Below are positions 29,274-41,584 of a DNA stretch of 64,000 nucleotides, one piece after another. The stretch is from Neptunicella marina (GTDB taxonomy: Bacteria > Pseudomonadota > Gammaproteobacteria > Enterobacterales > Alteromonadaceae): contig NZ_JACNEP010000001.1 of NCBI RefSeq assembly GCF_014270035.1, positions 1 to 64,000 of the forward strand. Direction: 5' to 3'. The notes under the pieces were generated by a model that made no database searches, had not been told where the DNA came from, and saw nothing but the letters and a program-made list of their open reading frames with translations. Every line of letters begins with the position of its first letter. The first letter of the stretch is position 1. A program made the position numbers and the translations under genes.

Positions 29274-29748
29274 TTTCACCTGGTATAAAATGCTCCTGAT
29301 GGAACGTCATGCCCAATTTTTCCAATAAACGAATGGATGGCGAATTATTGTGAGATACCAAAGCCACTACATCAACTAGTCTTAACTCATGATTAGCAAA
29401 CTGCAAAATTGCCTCAGCTGCTTCAAGTGCATATCCCTGCCCTCTGCCAATAGGTAAAAAACCGTAACCAATATCAGCTGAAATCAAATTAGGCCGTTGT
29501 AACAATCCTGCCATACCAATGGCCTGACCCGATTGCTTTATACTCACTTTCCACAATCCAAAACCATGCTGTACATAACTTTTTTGCGGACCATTAATAA
29601 TATAGCGACGCGCATCGGCAGGCGTTCTAACGCCTCTGTCACCAATATGTTCAATAAAGTCAGGCTGATTGAGCAACTCAACGATAAAATCAGCGTCATC
29701 GGTTGATAATAAATCTATCGATAATCGCTTGGTGGTAATCAGATCCAA
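29248..29748 (-). CDS. GNAT family N-acetyltransferase (RimJ/RimL type)
   Basis: The protein carries the RimJ/RimL-like start [24 protein letters not shown], a [17 protein letters not shown] sheet and the acetyl-CoA loop [23 protein letters not shown] (near 100-120). [14 protein letters not shown] follows, so it transfers acetyl groups from acetyl-CoA, probably to a protein N terminus or a small molecule. I choose TTG at 29748 (166 residues) because AAAGGA lies seven bases upstream. The longer ATG reading to 29808 overlaps the divergent xthA region and adds 20 residues unlike the family. Confidence 0.82.
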   Translation of the reverse strand: MDLITTKRLSIDLLSTDDADFIVELLNQPDFIEHIGDRGVRTPADARRYIINGPQKSYVQHGFGLWKVSIKQSGQAIGMAGLLQRPNLISADIGYGFLPIGRGQGYALEAAEAILQFANHELRLVDVVALVSHNNSPSIRLLEKLGMTFHQEHFIPGENVSCLLYG

Positions 29749-29826
29749 TCTGCAGTCCTTTGTAATAGCATTGCTGCGCGACAATTTGATACCATGCGGG
29801 CAGATCATTTAAACAGGAACAATTCA

Positions 29827-30630
29827 ATGAAGTTTATCTCTTTTAACATCAATGGGCTACGAGCAAGGCAACATCAGTTAGAAGCGCTTATCGAAAAACA
29901 CCAGCCAGATGTTATTGGACTGCAGGAAACCAAAGTCCACAATGAAATGTTTCCGTTAGAAGCCGTTGAATCAACGGGTTATCATGTGATTTATCACGGT
30001 CAAAAAAGCCACTATGGGGTAGCCATGTTATCCAAACAAGCGCCTCAGGATGTGCAATACGGCTTCCCTGACGATGATGAAGACGCCCAGCGCCGCATGA
30101 TCATGGCTACCTTTACCTTGCCTAATGGCGAACCAGTCAGAGTGTTAAACGGCTATTTTCCGCAAGGCGAAAATCGCGAGCACCCCCTTAAATTTCCAGC
30201 CAAACAAAAGTTCTACGCAGATTTAAATCAGTACATTGAATCACGCGATAAACAAGAAAATATGATCGTCATGGGCGACGTTAATATATCTCATCAGGAT
30301 TGTGACATTGGTATTGGTGAGCCTAACCGCAAGCGTTGGTTACAAACCGGTAAATGCAGCTTTTTACCTGAAGAACGTGAATGGTTAAATACCTTGCTGG
30401 GTTACGGTTTCAAAGACAGCTTCCGCGAATTACACCCAGAAGTCACTGATCGTTTTAGCTGGTTTGACTACCGCTCTAAGGGGTTTGATGACAACCGTGG
30501 GTTGCGTATTGATTTGATTCTCGCGACCGAGAAACTGCATACCCAATTGACTGATGCTGGTATTGACTACGAACTACGCGGCATTGAGAAACCTTCAGAT
30601 CATGCGCCAATTTGGGCAACCTATAAATAA
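29827..30630 (+). CDS. xthA: Exodeoxyribonuclease III
   Basis: This AP endonuclease and 3'-5' exonuclease repairs abasic and 3'-blocked DNA. I start at ATG 29827, giving 267 residues (E. coli 268) and the family start [22 protein letters not shown]. The catalytic glutamate lies in [14 protein letters not shown], the base-pairing Asn/Asp in [13 protein letters not shown], and the C-terminal SDHAPIWA carries the catalytic histidine. It is divergent from the acetyltransferase. The next gene, an orphan membrane protein, follows 11 bp later. Confidence 0.97.
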   Translation: MKFISFNINGLRARQHQLEALIEKHQPDVIGLQETKVHNEMFPLEAVESTGYHVIYHGQKSHYGVAMLSKQAPQDVQYGFPDDDEDAQRRMIMATFTLPNGEPVRVLNGYFPQGENREHPLKFPAKQKFYADLNQYIESRDKQENMIVMGDVNISHQDCDIGIGEPNRKRWLQTGKCSFLPEEREWLNTLLGYGFKDSFRELHPEVTDRFSWFDYRSKGFDDNRGLRIDLILATEKLHTQLTDAGIDYELRGIEKPSDHAPIWATYK

Positions 30631-30641
30631 GCAGGATTATA

Positions 30642-31286
30642 ATGTCGTTAATCCAAATTAGCGCCACATTCGTTTATTTACTGCTGGTCGGCATGATGCT
30701 GAGGGCTTTGCCCTTAAGGTCATTGCTGCATAGTGGGAAAACTCAGCACTTAATTTTTGGCTGTGTGGTAGCTGTTTTTATTTTGTGGATGTTTAGAACC
30801 GGGATTTATCCCGGCCTTACCGTGCATTTTTTATGGTTATCCGCACTACCGCTGGTATTAGGATACCGATGGGCGATCGTTGTTTCTATGTTAGCACTAT
30901 TGGGTGTTACCTTAGCAGGCATGACACCTATATCTATGTTTGGGATCAATGGATTATTAGGTTGTATCGCCCCTATTTCCTTAAGCTATGCCGTATTTAG
31001 CTGGACATTTCATAAACTGCCCAGGCATTTATTTATCTATATATTTGTATGTGCTTTTGCCTCAGGCATGGCTGCAATTAGCTTAAAAATGCTGTTATTT
31101 GGCGGATATTACTTTTTAACTGGTCAATATAGCTGGCAGATTATTGTAGATAATTACTTGATACTTATCCCATTACTGCTATTCCCTGAAGGCATGCTTA
31201 ACGGTATGACCATAACGCTGTTGGTGATTTATTTACCTAGCTGGGTTAACACCTTCCACGACAAACATTATTTGCATAATAAATAG
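30642..31286 (+). CDS. CbiM-like energy-coupling factor permease, orphan
   Basis: The 214-residue protein has about six membrane segments and resembles CbiM/ECF S-type permeases (pattern RTGIYPGLTVHFLWLSALPLVLGYRWAI and FPEGMLNGMTITLLVIYLPSW). In cobalt or nickel ECF transporters a permease works with CbiQ and CbiO; none lies nearby, so it may use shared partners elsewhere or have another role. It starts 11 bp after xthA. The match rests on membrane layout and the two motifs only. Confidence 0.7.
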   Translation: MSLIQISATFVYLLLVGMMLRALPLRSLLHSGKTQHLIFGCVVAVFILWMFRTGIYPGLTVHFLWLSALPLVLGYRWAIVVSMLALLGVTLAGMTPISMFGINGLLGCIAPISLSYAVFSWTFHKLPRHLFIYIFVCAFASGMAAISLKMLLFGGYYFLTGQYSWQIIVDNYLILIPLLLFPEGMLNGMTITLLVIYLPSWVNTFHDKHYLHNK

Positions 31287-31344
31287 ACTATCAACCCTAA
31301 AGTTGTTCGATATTTAACCGATAACAACTTGGGAGGATAGTATT

Positions 31345-31713
31345 ATGCAAATATCGGTAAATTTAGGTCCAGCCGATGTACAGGCACAAATAAGCCGAAT
31401 GTCACATCGTGCCGACAGTAATCAAAGCGTTGAGAAGTCAGCGACGTCCGATCTTGCTCCTAAAACTCCAAAGGAATCGGTGTCAGGGGTAAATCAGGCG
31501 CCTGAAATAACGCCAAAAGCTAAGCAGGGTATGCCAGAAGAATCTGGTACCAATACAGAGTTACAAGTGAATCAGCGAGGATACAAATTCAATATGCTGA
31601 TTGAACGGCCTGCAGGTACAACAACAATGCAAACCGTTCTTAATTTCTATCGTACTGATGTTGCGGCTGAACAGACTACGAATACATCAGCCTCAATTGA
31701 TGAAACTGCTTAA
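31345..31713 (+). CDS. Hypothetical hydrophilic protein
   Basis: A 122-residue, highly polar protein of low complexity, rich in Ser, Thr, Lys, Gln and Pro. It appears mostly disordered apart from a short C-terminal strand-helix region around GYKFNMLIERPAGTTTMQTVLNFY. There is no signal peptide. A strong Shine-Dalgarno GGGAGG lies before the ATG, which supports translation. I do not recognise a family. The next gene, yfbV, is convergent. Confidence 0.6.
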   Translation: MQISVNLGPADVQAQISRMSHRADSNQSVEKSATSDLAPKTPKESVSGVNQAPEITPKAKQGMPEESGTNTELQVNQRGYKFNMLIERPAGTTTMQTVLNFYRTDVAAEQTTNTSASIDETA

Positions 31714-31742
31714 AGCTGACTTTTGCTGAATTAAAGTCAGCT
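31714..31742. repeat. Inverted repeat between the hypothetical gene and yfbV
   Basis: Arms AGCTGACTTT (31714-31723) and AAAGTCAGCT (31733-31742) flank a 9-nt loop between two convergent genes. There is no clear T run on either strand, so terminator function is only possible. Confidence 0.45.
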
Positions 31743-31750
31743 CTTCCCCA

Positions 31751-32197
31751 CTACAGCCACTGTTTGGTAAACACTTTATCCAGTTGCTCAAATGCCGCTT
31801 TTAATAACGTCGCCAGTTCTTTGTAGGTGGGTTTAGATTTTAAATTATTAATCTGACAACCGTGCTGGCGCATTTTGGCATGCGTTTCGACATACCACTG
31901 CCTGACTGAAGGCGGTAACAATTGATTGGAACGAAAACCTAACCACAACAATCCCTGCAACGGCAAACTTAATATAAAAGCGCCGGTGGTTAAGATTTGT
32001 GGTAATTGCTGCTGACCAAAATAATTGTATTGTAACGCCACTACAGCCACAGCAATTGGCGGCATAACTTTGATACCAAAACGCGTAGCATTAATGATTC
32101 GATTTTCAGGAAACAGGCTATTTAACGCCTTTTGCTGGGGCCAGGTTTGCATATATTGCTGACCATCTTTAAACATCATTGAGAGTGTCAGAGCCAT
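31751..32197 (-). CDS. yfbV: UPF0208 membrane protein YfbV
   Basis: The 148-residue product has the YfbV layout: a basic N terminus containing GQQYMQTWPQQKALNSLFPENRII, two membrane helices (about 45-62 and 68-88), then WLGFRSNQLLPPSVRQWYVETHAKMRQ and a helical C terminus. In E. coli YfbV affects chromosome macrodomain insulation near the terminus; in this organism that role is inference. It is divergent from trxB by about 256 bp. Confidence 0.93.
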   Translation of the reverse strand: MALTLSMMFKDGQQYMQTWPQQKALNSLFPENRIINATRFGIKVMPPIAVAVVALQYNYFGQQQLPQILTTGAFILSLPLQGLLWLGFRSNQLLPPSVRQWYVETHAKMRQHGCQINNLKSKPTYKELATLLKAAFEQLDKVFTKQWL

Positions 32198-32357
32198 TAC
32201 TTCCCCCTTCTTGACTGAATAGTAAGATTACGCCTTTATGGATAATTTCGCTAACAAATTTCAGTTTAAAAGTGTTAAATTTTATTCGACTTTAATCGTA
32301 TATACGTAACAACTTTAGTTAATCGTTGATTTCATTCGATTAATACAAAGCAACTTC

Positions 32358-32385
32358 TTGAAAAGCGATATAACATACCCATAAT
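32358..32385 (+). promoter_or_regulatory. Candidate trxB promoter
   Basis: TTGAAA (32358-32363) and CATAAT (32380-32385) lie 16 bp apart, about 68 bp before the trxB start. Both elements differ from consensus at one position. Confidence 0.4.
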
Positions 32386-32393
32386 GAAGCTAA

Positions 32394-33404
<1,011 letters not shown>

Positions 33405-33412
33405 AGCAACAT

Positions 33413-33439
33413 AAGGCCTCTTTATTAGAGGCCTTTTTT
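33413..33439 (+). terminator. trxB terminator
   Basis: An 8-bp stem, AAGGCCTC (33413-33420) and GAGGCCTT (33428-33435), runs into six T's, four bases before the aat start codon. aat may still be read from trxB by partial read-through. Confidence 0.85.
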
Positions 33440-33443
33440 ATCT

Positions 33444-34160
33444 ATGGCCCAACATTTATTTCAACTTTCCCAACATAATTTGTCTTTTCCTGACGTCGAT
33501 TCAGCGTTACCTGAGCCTGATGGTTTACTTGCTTATGGCGGTGACTTGTCAAATCAACGTTTATTAACCGCTTACTCTAAAGGGATTTTTCCCTGGTACA
33601 GTGATGATTCTCCTATTTTATGGTGGAGCCCGTCTGAAAGAGGCATTCTGGAATTAGCTGATTTTAAATGTTCAAAAAGTCTGGCCAAAAAAATTCGACA
33701 ACAACGTTACCGTGTGACATTGAATCAGGCGTTTGAACATGTGATTAAAGCCTGTGCCAATGTTCCAAGAAATGATGCTATGCATGGCACATGGATCACA
33801 GATGAAATGATGGATGCCTACATCAGTTTGCATCAACAAGGTCATGCCCACTCGATTGAAGTATGGAACCAACAACAATTAGTTGGCGGTTTATATGGCG
33901 TAGGTTTAAATAATGTGTTTTGTGGCGAGTCGATGTTTCATATAGAAACAGACTGCTCCAAAATTGCCACTTACTATCTGGTGCAATGGTTAAAACAACA
34001 TGATTTTGCTTTTATCGATTGTCAGCTGGTTAACCCACATTTGTCTAGCCTGGGTGTTAAAGGCGTTGCACGCGACTATTTTATTAGTAAACTGAATCAA
34101 GCTCAAAATAAAACACCCCGATACACAAACGATATATGGCAACCTAAGGAACTTAGCTAA
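33444..34160 (+). CDS. aat: Leucyl/phenylalanyl-tRNA-protein transferase
   Basis: Aat attaches Leu or Phe to proteins with N-terminal Arg or Lys, creating N-degrons for ClpS-ClpAP. The 238-residue protein has FPDVDSALPEPDGLLAYGGDLS near the N terminus, YSKGIFPWYS, the ILWWSPSERGIL motif and GVGLNNVFCGESMFH with the GNAT-like catalytic region. The start lies only four bases after the trxB terminator T run. bpt begins four bases after its stop, so both transferases form one unit. Confidence 0.97.
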   Translation: MAQHLFQLSQHNLSFPDVDSALPEPDGLLAYGGDLSNQRLLTAYSKGIFPWYSDDSPILWWSPSERGILELADFKCSKSLAKKIRQQRYRVTLNQAFEHVIKACANVPRNDAMHGTWITDEMMDAYISLHQQGHAHSIEVWNQQQLVGGLYGVGLNNVFCGESMFHIETDCSKIATYYLVQWLKQHDFAFIDCQLVNPHLSSLGVKGVARDYFISKLNQAQNKTPRYTNDIWQPKELS

Positions 34161-34164
34161 ATTA

Positions 34165-34866
34165 ATGAAGTTTGGCATCACGCAGACAGTTGAATGTGCC
34201 TATTTACCCGGTCAACAGGAACGACTGGCGGTATTAGTCGAGCCAGAAATGGATAGTAGTCTCGCCTATGATTTACTTATCCAGTCAGGATTCAGACGCA
34301 GTGCAGAACAACTATATCGACCTCATTGTACAGAGTGTCATGCCTGCCAGTCTCTACGATTACCTGTAGAGCGTTTTATCCCGTCATCCAGCCAACGCCG
34401 CATTAGTAATAAAAATAGAGATGTCGAAGTTCTGCTTTCGGCCGAGAACAAACCAGAATATTACTCGCTTTATTTCGACTATATTTCTGAACGTCATACT
34501 GATGGCAGCATGTATCCACCGTCAAAAGAGCAATATGAAAGCTTTTTAGGACAAAGCTGGACACATCAACAATTTATCGAATTCCGAATTCAAAACGATT
34601 TAGTTGCTGTCGCCGTTATTGATGAAGTGGATTCTGGTTTGTCGGCTTTATATACATTTTATGCACCTGAACTCGCATATCGCTCACTAGGAATTTTTTC
34701 TATTTTGACCCAAATTGAGTTATGCCGACTCAATAATAAACGTTATTTGTACCTTGGTTATCAAATTGATGACTGCAATAAAATGAATTATAAGGCGAAT
34801 TTTTATCCACATGAGCGCTTTATTGGTAACAAATGGTACGAAATAGTAAAAAAACAGCCCTGTTGA
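34165..34866 (+). CDS. bpt: Aspartate/glutamate leucyltransferase (Bpt)
   Basis: Bpt adds Leu to proteins with N-terminal Asp or Glu, a branch of the N-degron pathway absent in E. coli. The 233-residue protein has the ATE-type N-terminal cysteine-rich motif (FRRSAEQLYRPHCTECHACQSLRLP) and the acyltransferase core LGIFSILTQIELCRLNNKRYLYLGYQI. It starts four bases after aat, and infA follows 129 bp later. ClpA and ClpS are encoded within 4 kb, suiting a coordinated N-degron module. Confidence 0.95.
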   Translation: MKFGITQTVECAYLPGQQERLAVLVEPEMDSSLAYDLLIQSGFRRSAEQLYRPHCTECHACQSLRLPVERFIPSSSQRRISNKNRDVEVLLSAENKPEYYSLYFDYISERHTDGSMYPPSKEQYESFLGQSWTHQQFIEFRIQNDLVAVAVIDEVDSGLSALYTFYAPELAYRSLGIFSILTQIELCRLNNKRYLYLGYQIDDCNKMNYKANFYPHERFIGNKWYEIVKKQPC

Positions 34867-34995
34867 CTTTACTCTTACTTGTTTATTGGGCAAAATCTGC
34901 GCGGCATTTTTATGAATTTATTACACAGTGTTATATTTGCACTGCAATTGCAGAGCCACACTGTCGATTTTATTAAACAGAGGTATTTATTTTAG

Positions 34996-35214
34996 ATGGC
35001 GAAAGAAGATTGTATTGAAATGGAAGGTACGGTTCAGGATACACTTCCAAATACTATGTTTCGTGTTGAGCTTGAAAACGGTCATGTTGTTACTGCGCAT
35101 ATTTCCGGCAAAATGCGTAAAAACTACATCCGCATCCTGACCGGTGACAAAGTTACTGTTGAAATGACGCCATACGACCTGACTAAAGGTCGCATTATTT
35201 ATCGCGCCAGATAA
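34996..35214 (+). CDS. infA: Translation initiation factor IF-1
   Basis: IF-1 is a 72-residue OB-fold protein that binds the A site of the 30S subunit. The sequence [40 protein letters not shown] and [12 protein letters not shown] covers the entire family. The ORF opening at 34928 is a different frame and not used. It ends at a bidirectional terminator shared with clpA. The order aat-bpt-infA-clpA-clpS is widespread in gammaproteobacteria. Confidence 0.98.
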   Translation: MAKEDCIEMEGTVQDTLPNTMFRVELENGHVVTAHISGKMRKNYIRILTGDKVTVEMTPYDLTKGRIIYRAR

Positions 35215-35231
35215 TTAAGAATTACAACAAT

Positions 35232-35260
35232 AAAAAACCCAACTCAAGGTTGGGTTTTTT
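35232..35260. terminator. Bidirectional infA/clpA terminator
   Basis: A 12-bp perfect stem (35232-35243 and 35249-35260; GC core CCCAAC/GTTGGG) with a 5-nt loop has six A's before and six T's after. It can stop transcription from infA on the plus strand and clpA on the minus strand. Confidence 0.9.
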
Positions 35261-35285
35261 ATTGATCTTTCATCATGAGCAAAAA

Positions 35286-37547
35286 CTATTTAACTTTTTC
35301 TTCTCGCTGTTGAAAGCAAAAGTTTAACTCATTGTCTTTAACAGACACAGATACATTTCCACCATCGGTTAATTCGCCAAACAACAGCTCATTTGCTAAT
35401 GGTTTTTTCAGTTTTTCCTGAATAACCCGTGCCATTGGTCGCGCTCCCATCGCTTTGTCATAACCATGCTCAGCTAACCAGTCTCTTGCATCGCTGGCCA
35501 CTTCAAGCGAAACACCTTTTGCATCAAGTTGCGCTTGCAGCTCAACAATAAATTTATCGACAACCTGCAGAATGACATCCATTTCCAAATGATTAAACCA
35601 GACAATACTATCCAAACGGTTTCTAAACTCAGGCGAAAAGACCTTATTGATCTCTCCCATTGCATCATGACTGTGATCCTGCTGTTTAAAGCCAATTGAT
35701 TTGCGAATGGTTTCCATCACACCTGCATTAGTTGTCATTACCAACACCACATTGCGAAAATCTACTTTACGGCCATTGTTGTCCGTCAGGGTTCCGTGAT
35801 CCATCACTTGCAATAAGATGTTGTAAATATCACTGTGGGCTTTTTCAATTTCATCCAACAACACCACCGAATAAGGGTTTTTGATAACAGCATCTGTTAA
35901 CATGCCACCCTGTTCGAATCCAACATAACCAGGAGGTGCCCCTATCAAACGACTGACAGCATGACGTTCCATATATTCAGACATATCAAAGCGCAGTAAT
36001 TCAACGCCCATAATTTTTGCCAGCTGTTGTGTCACCTCAGTTTTACCTACACCAGTAGGTCCGGCAAACAGAAAACACCCGACAGGTTTATTTTCGTTGC
36101 CCAAACCAGAACGTGATAAACGGATTGCATCAGTCAGTGAATCAATCGCTTTATCCTGACCAAACACCACTAATTTAAGGTGGCGGTCAAGATTTTTAAG
36201 TACCTCTTTATCAGATGCTGATACAGACTTTTCCGGAATACGTGCTATTTTTGCGATGATTTGTTCAATATCACCCACGTTAATCGTCTTTTTACGTTTG
36301 GATACTGGTAGCAGGCGCTGGCTCGCCCCTGCTTCATCCATCACATCAATTGCCTTGTCAGGTAAATGCCGTTCGTTTATGTATTTAGCAGACAACTCAG
36401 CCGCCGCTTTTACTGCCTGACGAGTAAATCGCACACTGTGGTGCTCTTCATAGCGACTCTTTAACCCCAGTAAAATCTTGGTGGTATCTTCTACACTGGG
36501 TTCAATAATATCGACTTTCTGGAAACGACGTGCCAACGCCCTGTCCTTTTCAAAAATACTCTGGTATTCCTGATAGGTAGTAGATCCAATGCAGCGTAAT
36601 TCACCACTGGACAACTTAGGCTTTAACAGGTTCGATGCATCCATCACACCACCAGATGCTGCACCAGCACCAATAATGGTATGGATTTCATCTATAAACA
36701 AAATTGCATTTTTGTCTTTTTCCAATTCATGCAAAATGGCTTTTAAGCGTTTTTCAAAATCACCACGGTATTTTGTTCCGGCTAATAAACTACCTAAATC
36801 TAATGAATAAACGGTAGCGTCTGCAATTACCTCAGGCACATCATCATTAACTATCCGATAGGCTAAACCTTCTGCAATTGCCGTTTTGCCCACACCCGCT
36901 TCACCGACCAATAACGGATTATTTTTGCGCCGACGGCATAATATCTGAATGGTACGTTCAACCTCATGGTCACGCCCGATTAATGGATCGACCTTGCCCT
37001 GCTTGGCCATTTCATTCAGGTTACTTGAATATCGTTCCAGAATACTGGTTTTGTCTTCACCTTCCTGAGGTTCATGTTCAGACTCAGACGGACTCACCCT
37101 GTCTTCATCACTTTTAGCCACACCATGTGAAATAAAGTTCACTACATCCAAACGGGTAACATCTGATTTTTTCAGAATATAAACAGCCTGCGATTCCTGC
37201 TCAGAGAAAATCGCTACCAACACATTCGCACCAGTTACTTCTTCTTTACCCGAAGACTGAACATGGAAAACTGCGCGTTGCAAAACACGCTGGAAGCCAA
37301 GTGTTGGCTGGGTTTCACGATCATTATTCTGATCGTCGAGAATAATCGGCGTGGTATCTCGCACAAAATCTTCTAATTCATTGCGGATGCTCTGAATATT
37401 GGCCCCACAAGCCTGCAACGCTTCGCAGGCAGACGCATTATTAAGCAGTGCTAATAATAAATGTTCAACCGTCATAAACTCATGTTTATGCTCGCGAGCA
37501 TAAATAAAAGCTTCATTTAAAGTTTGTTCCAGATCTTTATTTAACAT
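35286..37547 (-). CDS. clpA: ATP-dependent Clp protease ATP-binding subunit ClpA
   Basis: ClpA unfolds proteins, including N-degron substrates delivered by ClpS, and feeds them into ClpP. The 753-residue protein has an N-terminal Clp-N double repeat (residues 1-150), a first AAA+ ring with GEAGVGKTAIAEGLA (near 214), and a second with GPTGVGKTEVTQQLA (near 495). Walker B motifs ILFIDEIHTIIG and VVLLDEIEKAH are also present. It is close to E. coli ClpA (758). The ClpP-docking loop lies around YRVP-type residues that I did not locate exactly. clpS is upstream, 164 bp away. Confidence 0.98.
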   Translation of the reverse strand: MLNKDLEQTLNEAFIYAREHKHEFMTVEHLLLALLNNASACEALQACGANIQSIRNELEDFVRDTTPIILDDQNNDRETQPTLGFQRVLQRAVFHVQSSGKEEVTGANVLVAIFSEQESQAVYILKKSDVTRLDVVNFISHGVAKSDEDRVSPSESEHEPQEGEDKTSILERYSSNLNEMAKQGKVDPLIGRDHEVERTIQILCRRRKNNPLLVGEAGVGKTAIAEGLAYRIVNDDVPEVIADATVYSLDLGSLLAGTKYRGDFEKRLKAILHELEKDKNAILFIDEIHTIIGAGAASGGVMDASNLLKPKLSSGELRCIGSTTYQEYQSIFEKDRALARRFQKVDIIEPSVEDTTKILLGLKSRYEEHHSVRFTRQAVKAAAELSAKYINERHLPDKAIDVMDEAGASQRLLPVSKRKKTINVGDIEQIIAKIARIPEKSVSASDKEVLKNLDRHLKLVVFGQDKAIDSLTDAIRLSRSGLGNENKPVGCFLFAGPTGVGKTEVTQQLAKIMGVELLRFDMSEYMERHAVSRLIGAPPGYVGFEQGGMLTDAVIKNPYSVVLLDEIEKAHSDIYNILLQVMDHGTLTDNNGRKVDFRNVVLVMTTNAGVMETIRKSIGFKQQDHSHDAMGEINKVFSPEFRNRLDSIVWFNHLEMDVILQVVDKFIVELQAQLDAKGVSLEVASDARDWLAEHGYDKAMGARPMARVIQEKLKKPLANELLFGELTDGGNVSVSVKDNELNFCFQQREEKVK

Positions 37548-37711
37548 TCGTCATGATCCTCATACTGCGCAACGAAGTGCATTCGTAAACGGTTGACTCG
37601 ATACTCTGTTTGTACAATCTAAGCATAGCAAACAGCTTATTGATATAGTGTTGTACACAATTTAATGCTTGTCTGCATCCAACTTTGGCATTTCGTTATC
37701 ATATTTAACGA

Positions 37712-38032
37712 TTAAGCCTGTTCTAACGTACACATAAGTGGATGCTGGTGTTTACGCGCATATTGATTGACCTGCATCACTTTGGTTTCGGCCACTTCTG
37801 CACTATAAACACCACAAACGGCTTTACCCTCATAATGCACGGTTAACATTATCTGCTGCGCTTTCTCACCATTCATTTGGAAAAACTGTACCAACACGTC
37901 AACCACAAAATCCATTGGGGTGTAGTCATCGTTATTTAATATGACTTTATACATTGGTGGGGGTTTCAGTTTATTTTTAACCGCTTCCAGCTGTTTATCG
38001 TGACTAATATCTACACCACTGATTTCATTCAT
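37712..38032 (-). CDS. clpS: ATP-dependent Clp protease adaptor ClpS
   Basis: ClpS binds N-terminal Leu, Phe, Tyr or Trp and hands the protein to ClpA. I start at ATG 38032, which gives 106 residues, the E. coli length; a TTG at 38041 would add three. [21 protein letters not shown] provides the asparagine/aspartate pocket residues, and [20 protein letters not shown] the ClpA-contact strand. clpA follows on the same strand after 164 bp, wide enough for its own promoter. cspD is divergent, as in E. coli. Confidence 0.97.
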   Translation of the reverse strand: MNEISGVDISHDKQLEAVKNKLKPPPMYKVILNNDDYTPMDFVVDVLVQFFQMNGEKAQQIMLTVHYEGKAVCGVYSAEVAETKVMQVNQYARKHQHPLMCTLEQA

Positions 38033-38112
38033 ATTATTCAAAACAATTTTTTTGCCTCATAAGGTTATTTATACCTTGTATCCCTTCAATTTAGAAAATA
38101 ATTAAATTGGAC

Positions 38113-38142
38113 TTGACACATTTAGGTTAAAAAACCTACAGT
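38113..38142 (+). promoter_or_regulatory. Candidate cspD promoter with inverted repeat in its spacer
   Basis: A perfect -35 TTGACA (38113-38118) and a -10 TACAGT (38137-38142) lie 18 bp apart, about 100 bp before the cspD ATG. The spacer and -10 edge contain AGGTT-AAAA-AACCT (38124-38137), a possible operator. Confidence 0.6.
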
Positions 38143-38242
38143 TTTAGTGAACTTTTGTACAATTACACTGGTTCATCACCCGTGCTTACTAGTATTGGGA
38201 CAAGATAGAGATAGTTCAAGGGATTACAGAGGAAACAGAAGT

Positions 38243-38455
38243 ATGGCGGTTGGCAAAGTAAAATGGTTCAACAATGCGAAGGGTTTCGGTTTTATCGTAC
38301 CAGATGATGGTGGTGAGGATGTTTTCGCACATTATTCCACAATCCAAATGGATGGATACCGTTCACTGAAAGCAGGTCAGGAGGTTAACTTTGACGTTGA
38401 AGAGGGCCCTAAAGGTTTGCATGCAGCAAACATTTCGCCTGAACCACAGCAATAA
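38243..38455 (+). CDS. cspD: Cold-shock domain protein CspD
   Basis: The 70-residue protein has RNP1 KGFGFIVP and RNP2 DVFAHYS and begins [12 protein letters not shown], so ATG 38243 is the start; the reading from 38147 adds 32 residues of upstream DNA. In E. coli CspD inhibits DNA replication in stationary phase and is destroyed by Lon. It is shorter than E. coli CspD (74), and its location divergent to clpS is the usual one. It ends at a bidirectional terminator shared with icd. Confidence 0.95.
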   Translation: MAVGKVKWFNNAKGFGFIVPDDGGEDVFAHYSTIQMDGYRSLKAGQEVNFDVEEGPKGLHAANISPEPQQ

Positions 38456-38470
38456 TTGCAACGTTAAATA

Positions 38471-38504
38471 AAAAAGCAGATGAATAAGATCATCTGCTTT
38501 TTTT
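38471..38504. terminator. Bidirectional cspD/icd terminator
   Basis: A 13-bp stem, 38471-38483 and 38490-38502, with GC core GCAGATGA/TCATCTGC, is flanked by A and T runs on either side. It serves the convergent cspD (+) and icd (-). Confidence 0.9.
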
Positions 38505-38529
38505 ATGTCTGCTGTTTAATAAATGGTTA

Positions 38530-40866
<2,337 letters not shown>

Positions 40867-40922
40867 TTACAAGTGCAAATCGCCAATGATTATTTTATAT
40901 CTCAAAGAGAGTTATCTGATTT

Positions 40923-41489
40923 ATGTCAAAGCCTCAACGGCCCAAAACCAATCCAGAGTCCAAAGTCATATTGTTTAATAAACCTTACGATGTATTGTGC
41001 CAGTTTACCGATGAGCAGCAACGTCAAACTCTTAAAGACTTTGTTGATATTCCAGGCGTATATGCTGCCGGGCGATTAGACAGAGACAGCGAAGGCCTGT
41101 TGGTATTAACCAATAATGGCAAACTGCAACACAAACTCGCTAACCCCAAACACAAAACCAGTAAAACATACTGGGTGCAAGTAGATGGCGAAATCAGCGA
41201 TGAGGCCTTAGTTCAACTACGAAATGGTGTTGAATTAAAAGACGGCATGACCAAACCCGCCAAAGCCAAACGCATGCAGGAACCTGAACTGTGGCCGCGC
41301 AATCCCCCCGTGCGCTTTCGCAAAAACATTCCAACCAGTTGGTTAGAACTTACCATTACTGAGGGTAAAAACCGTCAGGTCAGACGTATGACGGCTCATG
41401 TTGGTTTCCCGACGTTAAGACTTATCCGTTATCGTGTCGGAAACTGGACACTGGATGGCATCAATAGTGGTGATTACATAGAAGTTTAA
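40923..41489 (+). CDS. rluE: 23S rRNA pseudouridine synthase RluE
   Basis: RluE converts U2457 of 23S rRNA to pseudouridine. The 188-residue protein has [25 protein letters not shown], the catalytic aspartate in [18 protein letters not shown] (near residue 60) and the C-terminal [25 protein letters not shown]. It belongs to the RsuA/RluB group and has no N-terminal S4 domain, as for RluE. It is divergent from icd. mnmA begins 95 bp downstream. Confidence 0.9.
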   Translation: MSKPQRPKTNPESKVILFNKPYDVLCQFTDEQQRQTLKDFVDIPGVYAAGRLDRDSEGLLVLTNNGKLQHKLANPKHKTSKTYWVQVDGEISDEALVQLRNGVELKDGMTKPAKAKRMQEPELWPRNPPVRFRKNIPTSWLELTITEGKNRQVRRMTAHVGFPTLRLIRYRVGNWTLDGINSGDYIEV

Positions 41490-41584
41490 ATTACATGGAT
41501 TGATGTAGTTACAGGTGATTTTACGCACTTTTTTTGCTAGTATGCGCCTCCCTTAATTTCAGTGAAAATTCAATAAATTCAATC

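Noticed and set aside
38147-38242. N-terminal extension of CspD
   Set aside because: The added 32 residues cover the leader, and the family begins at MAVGKVKWF.
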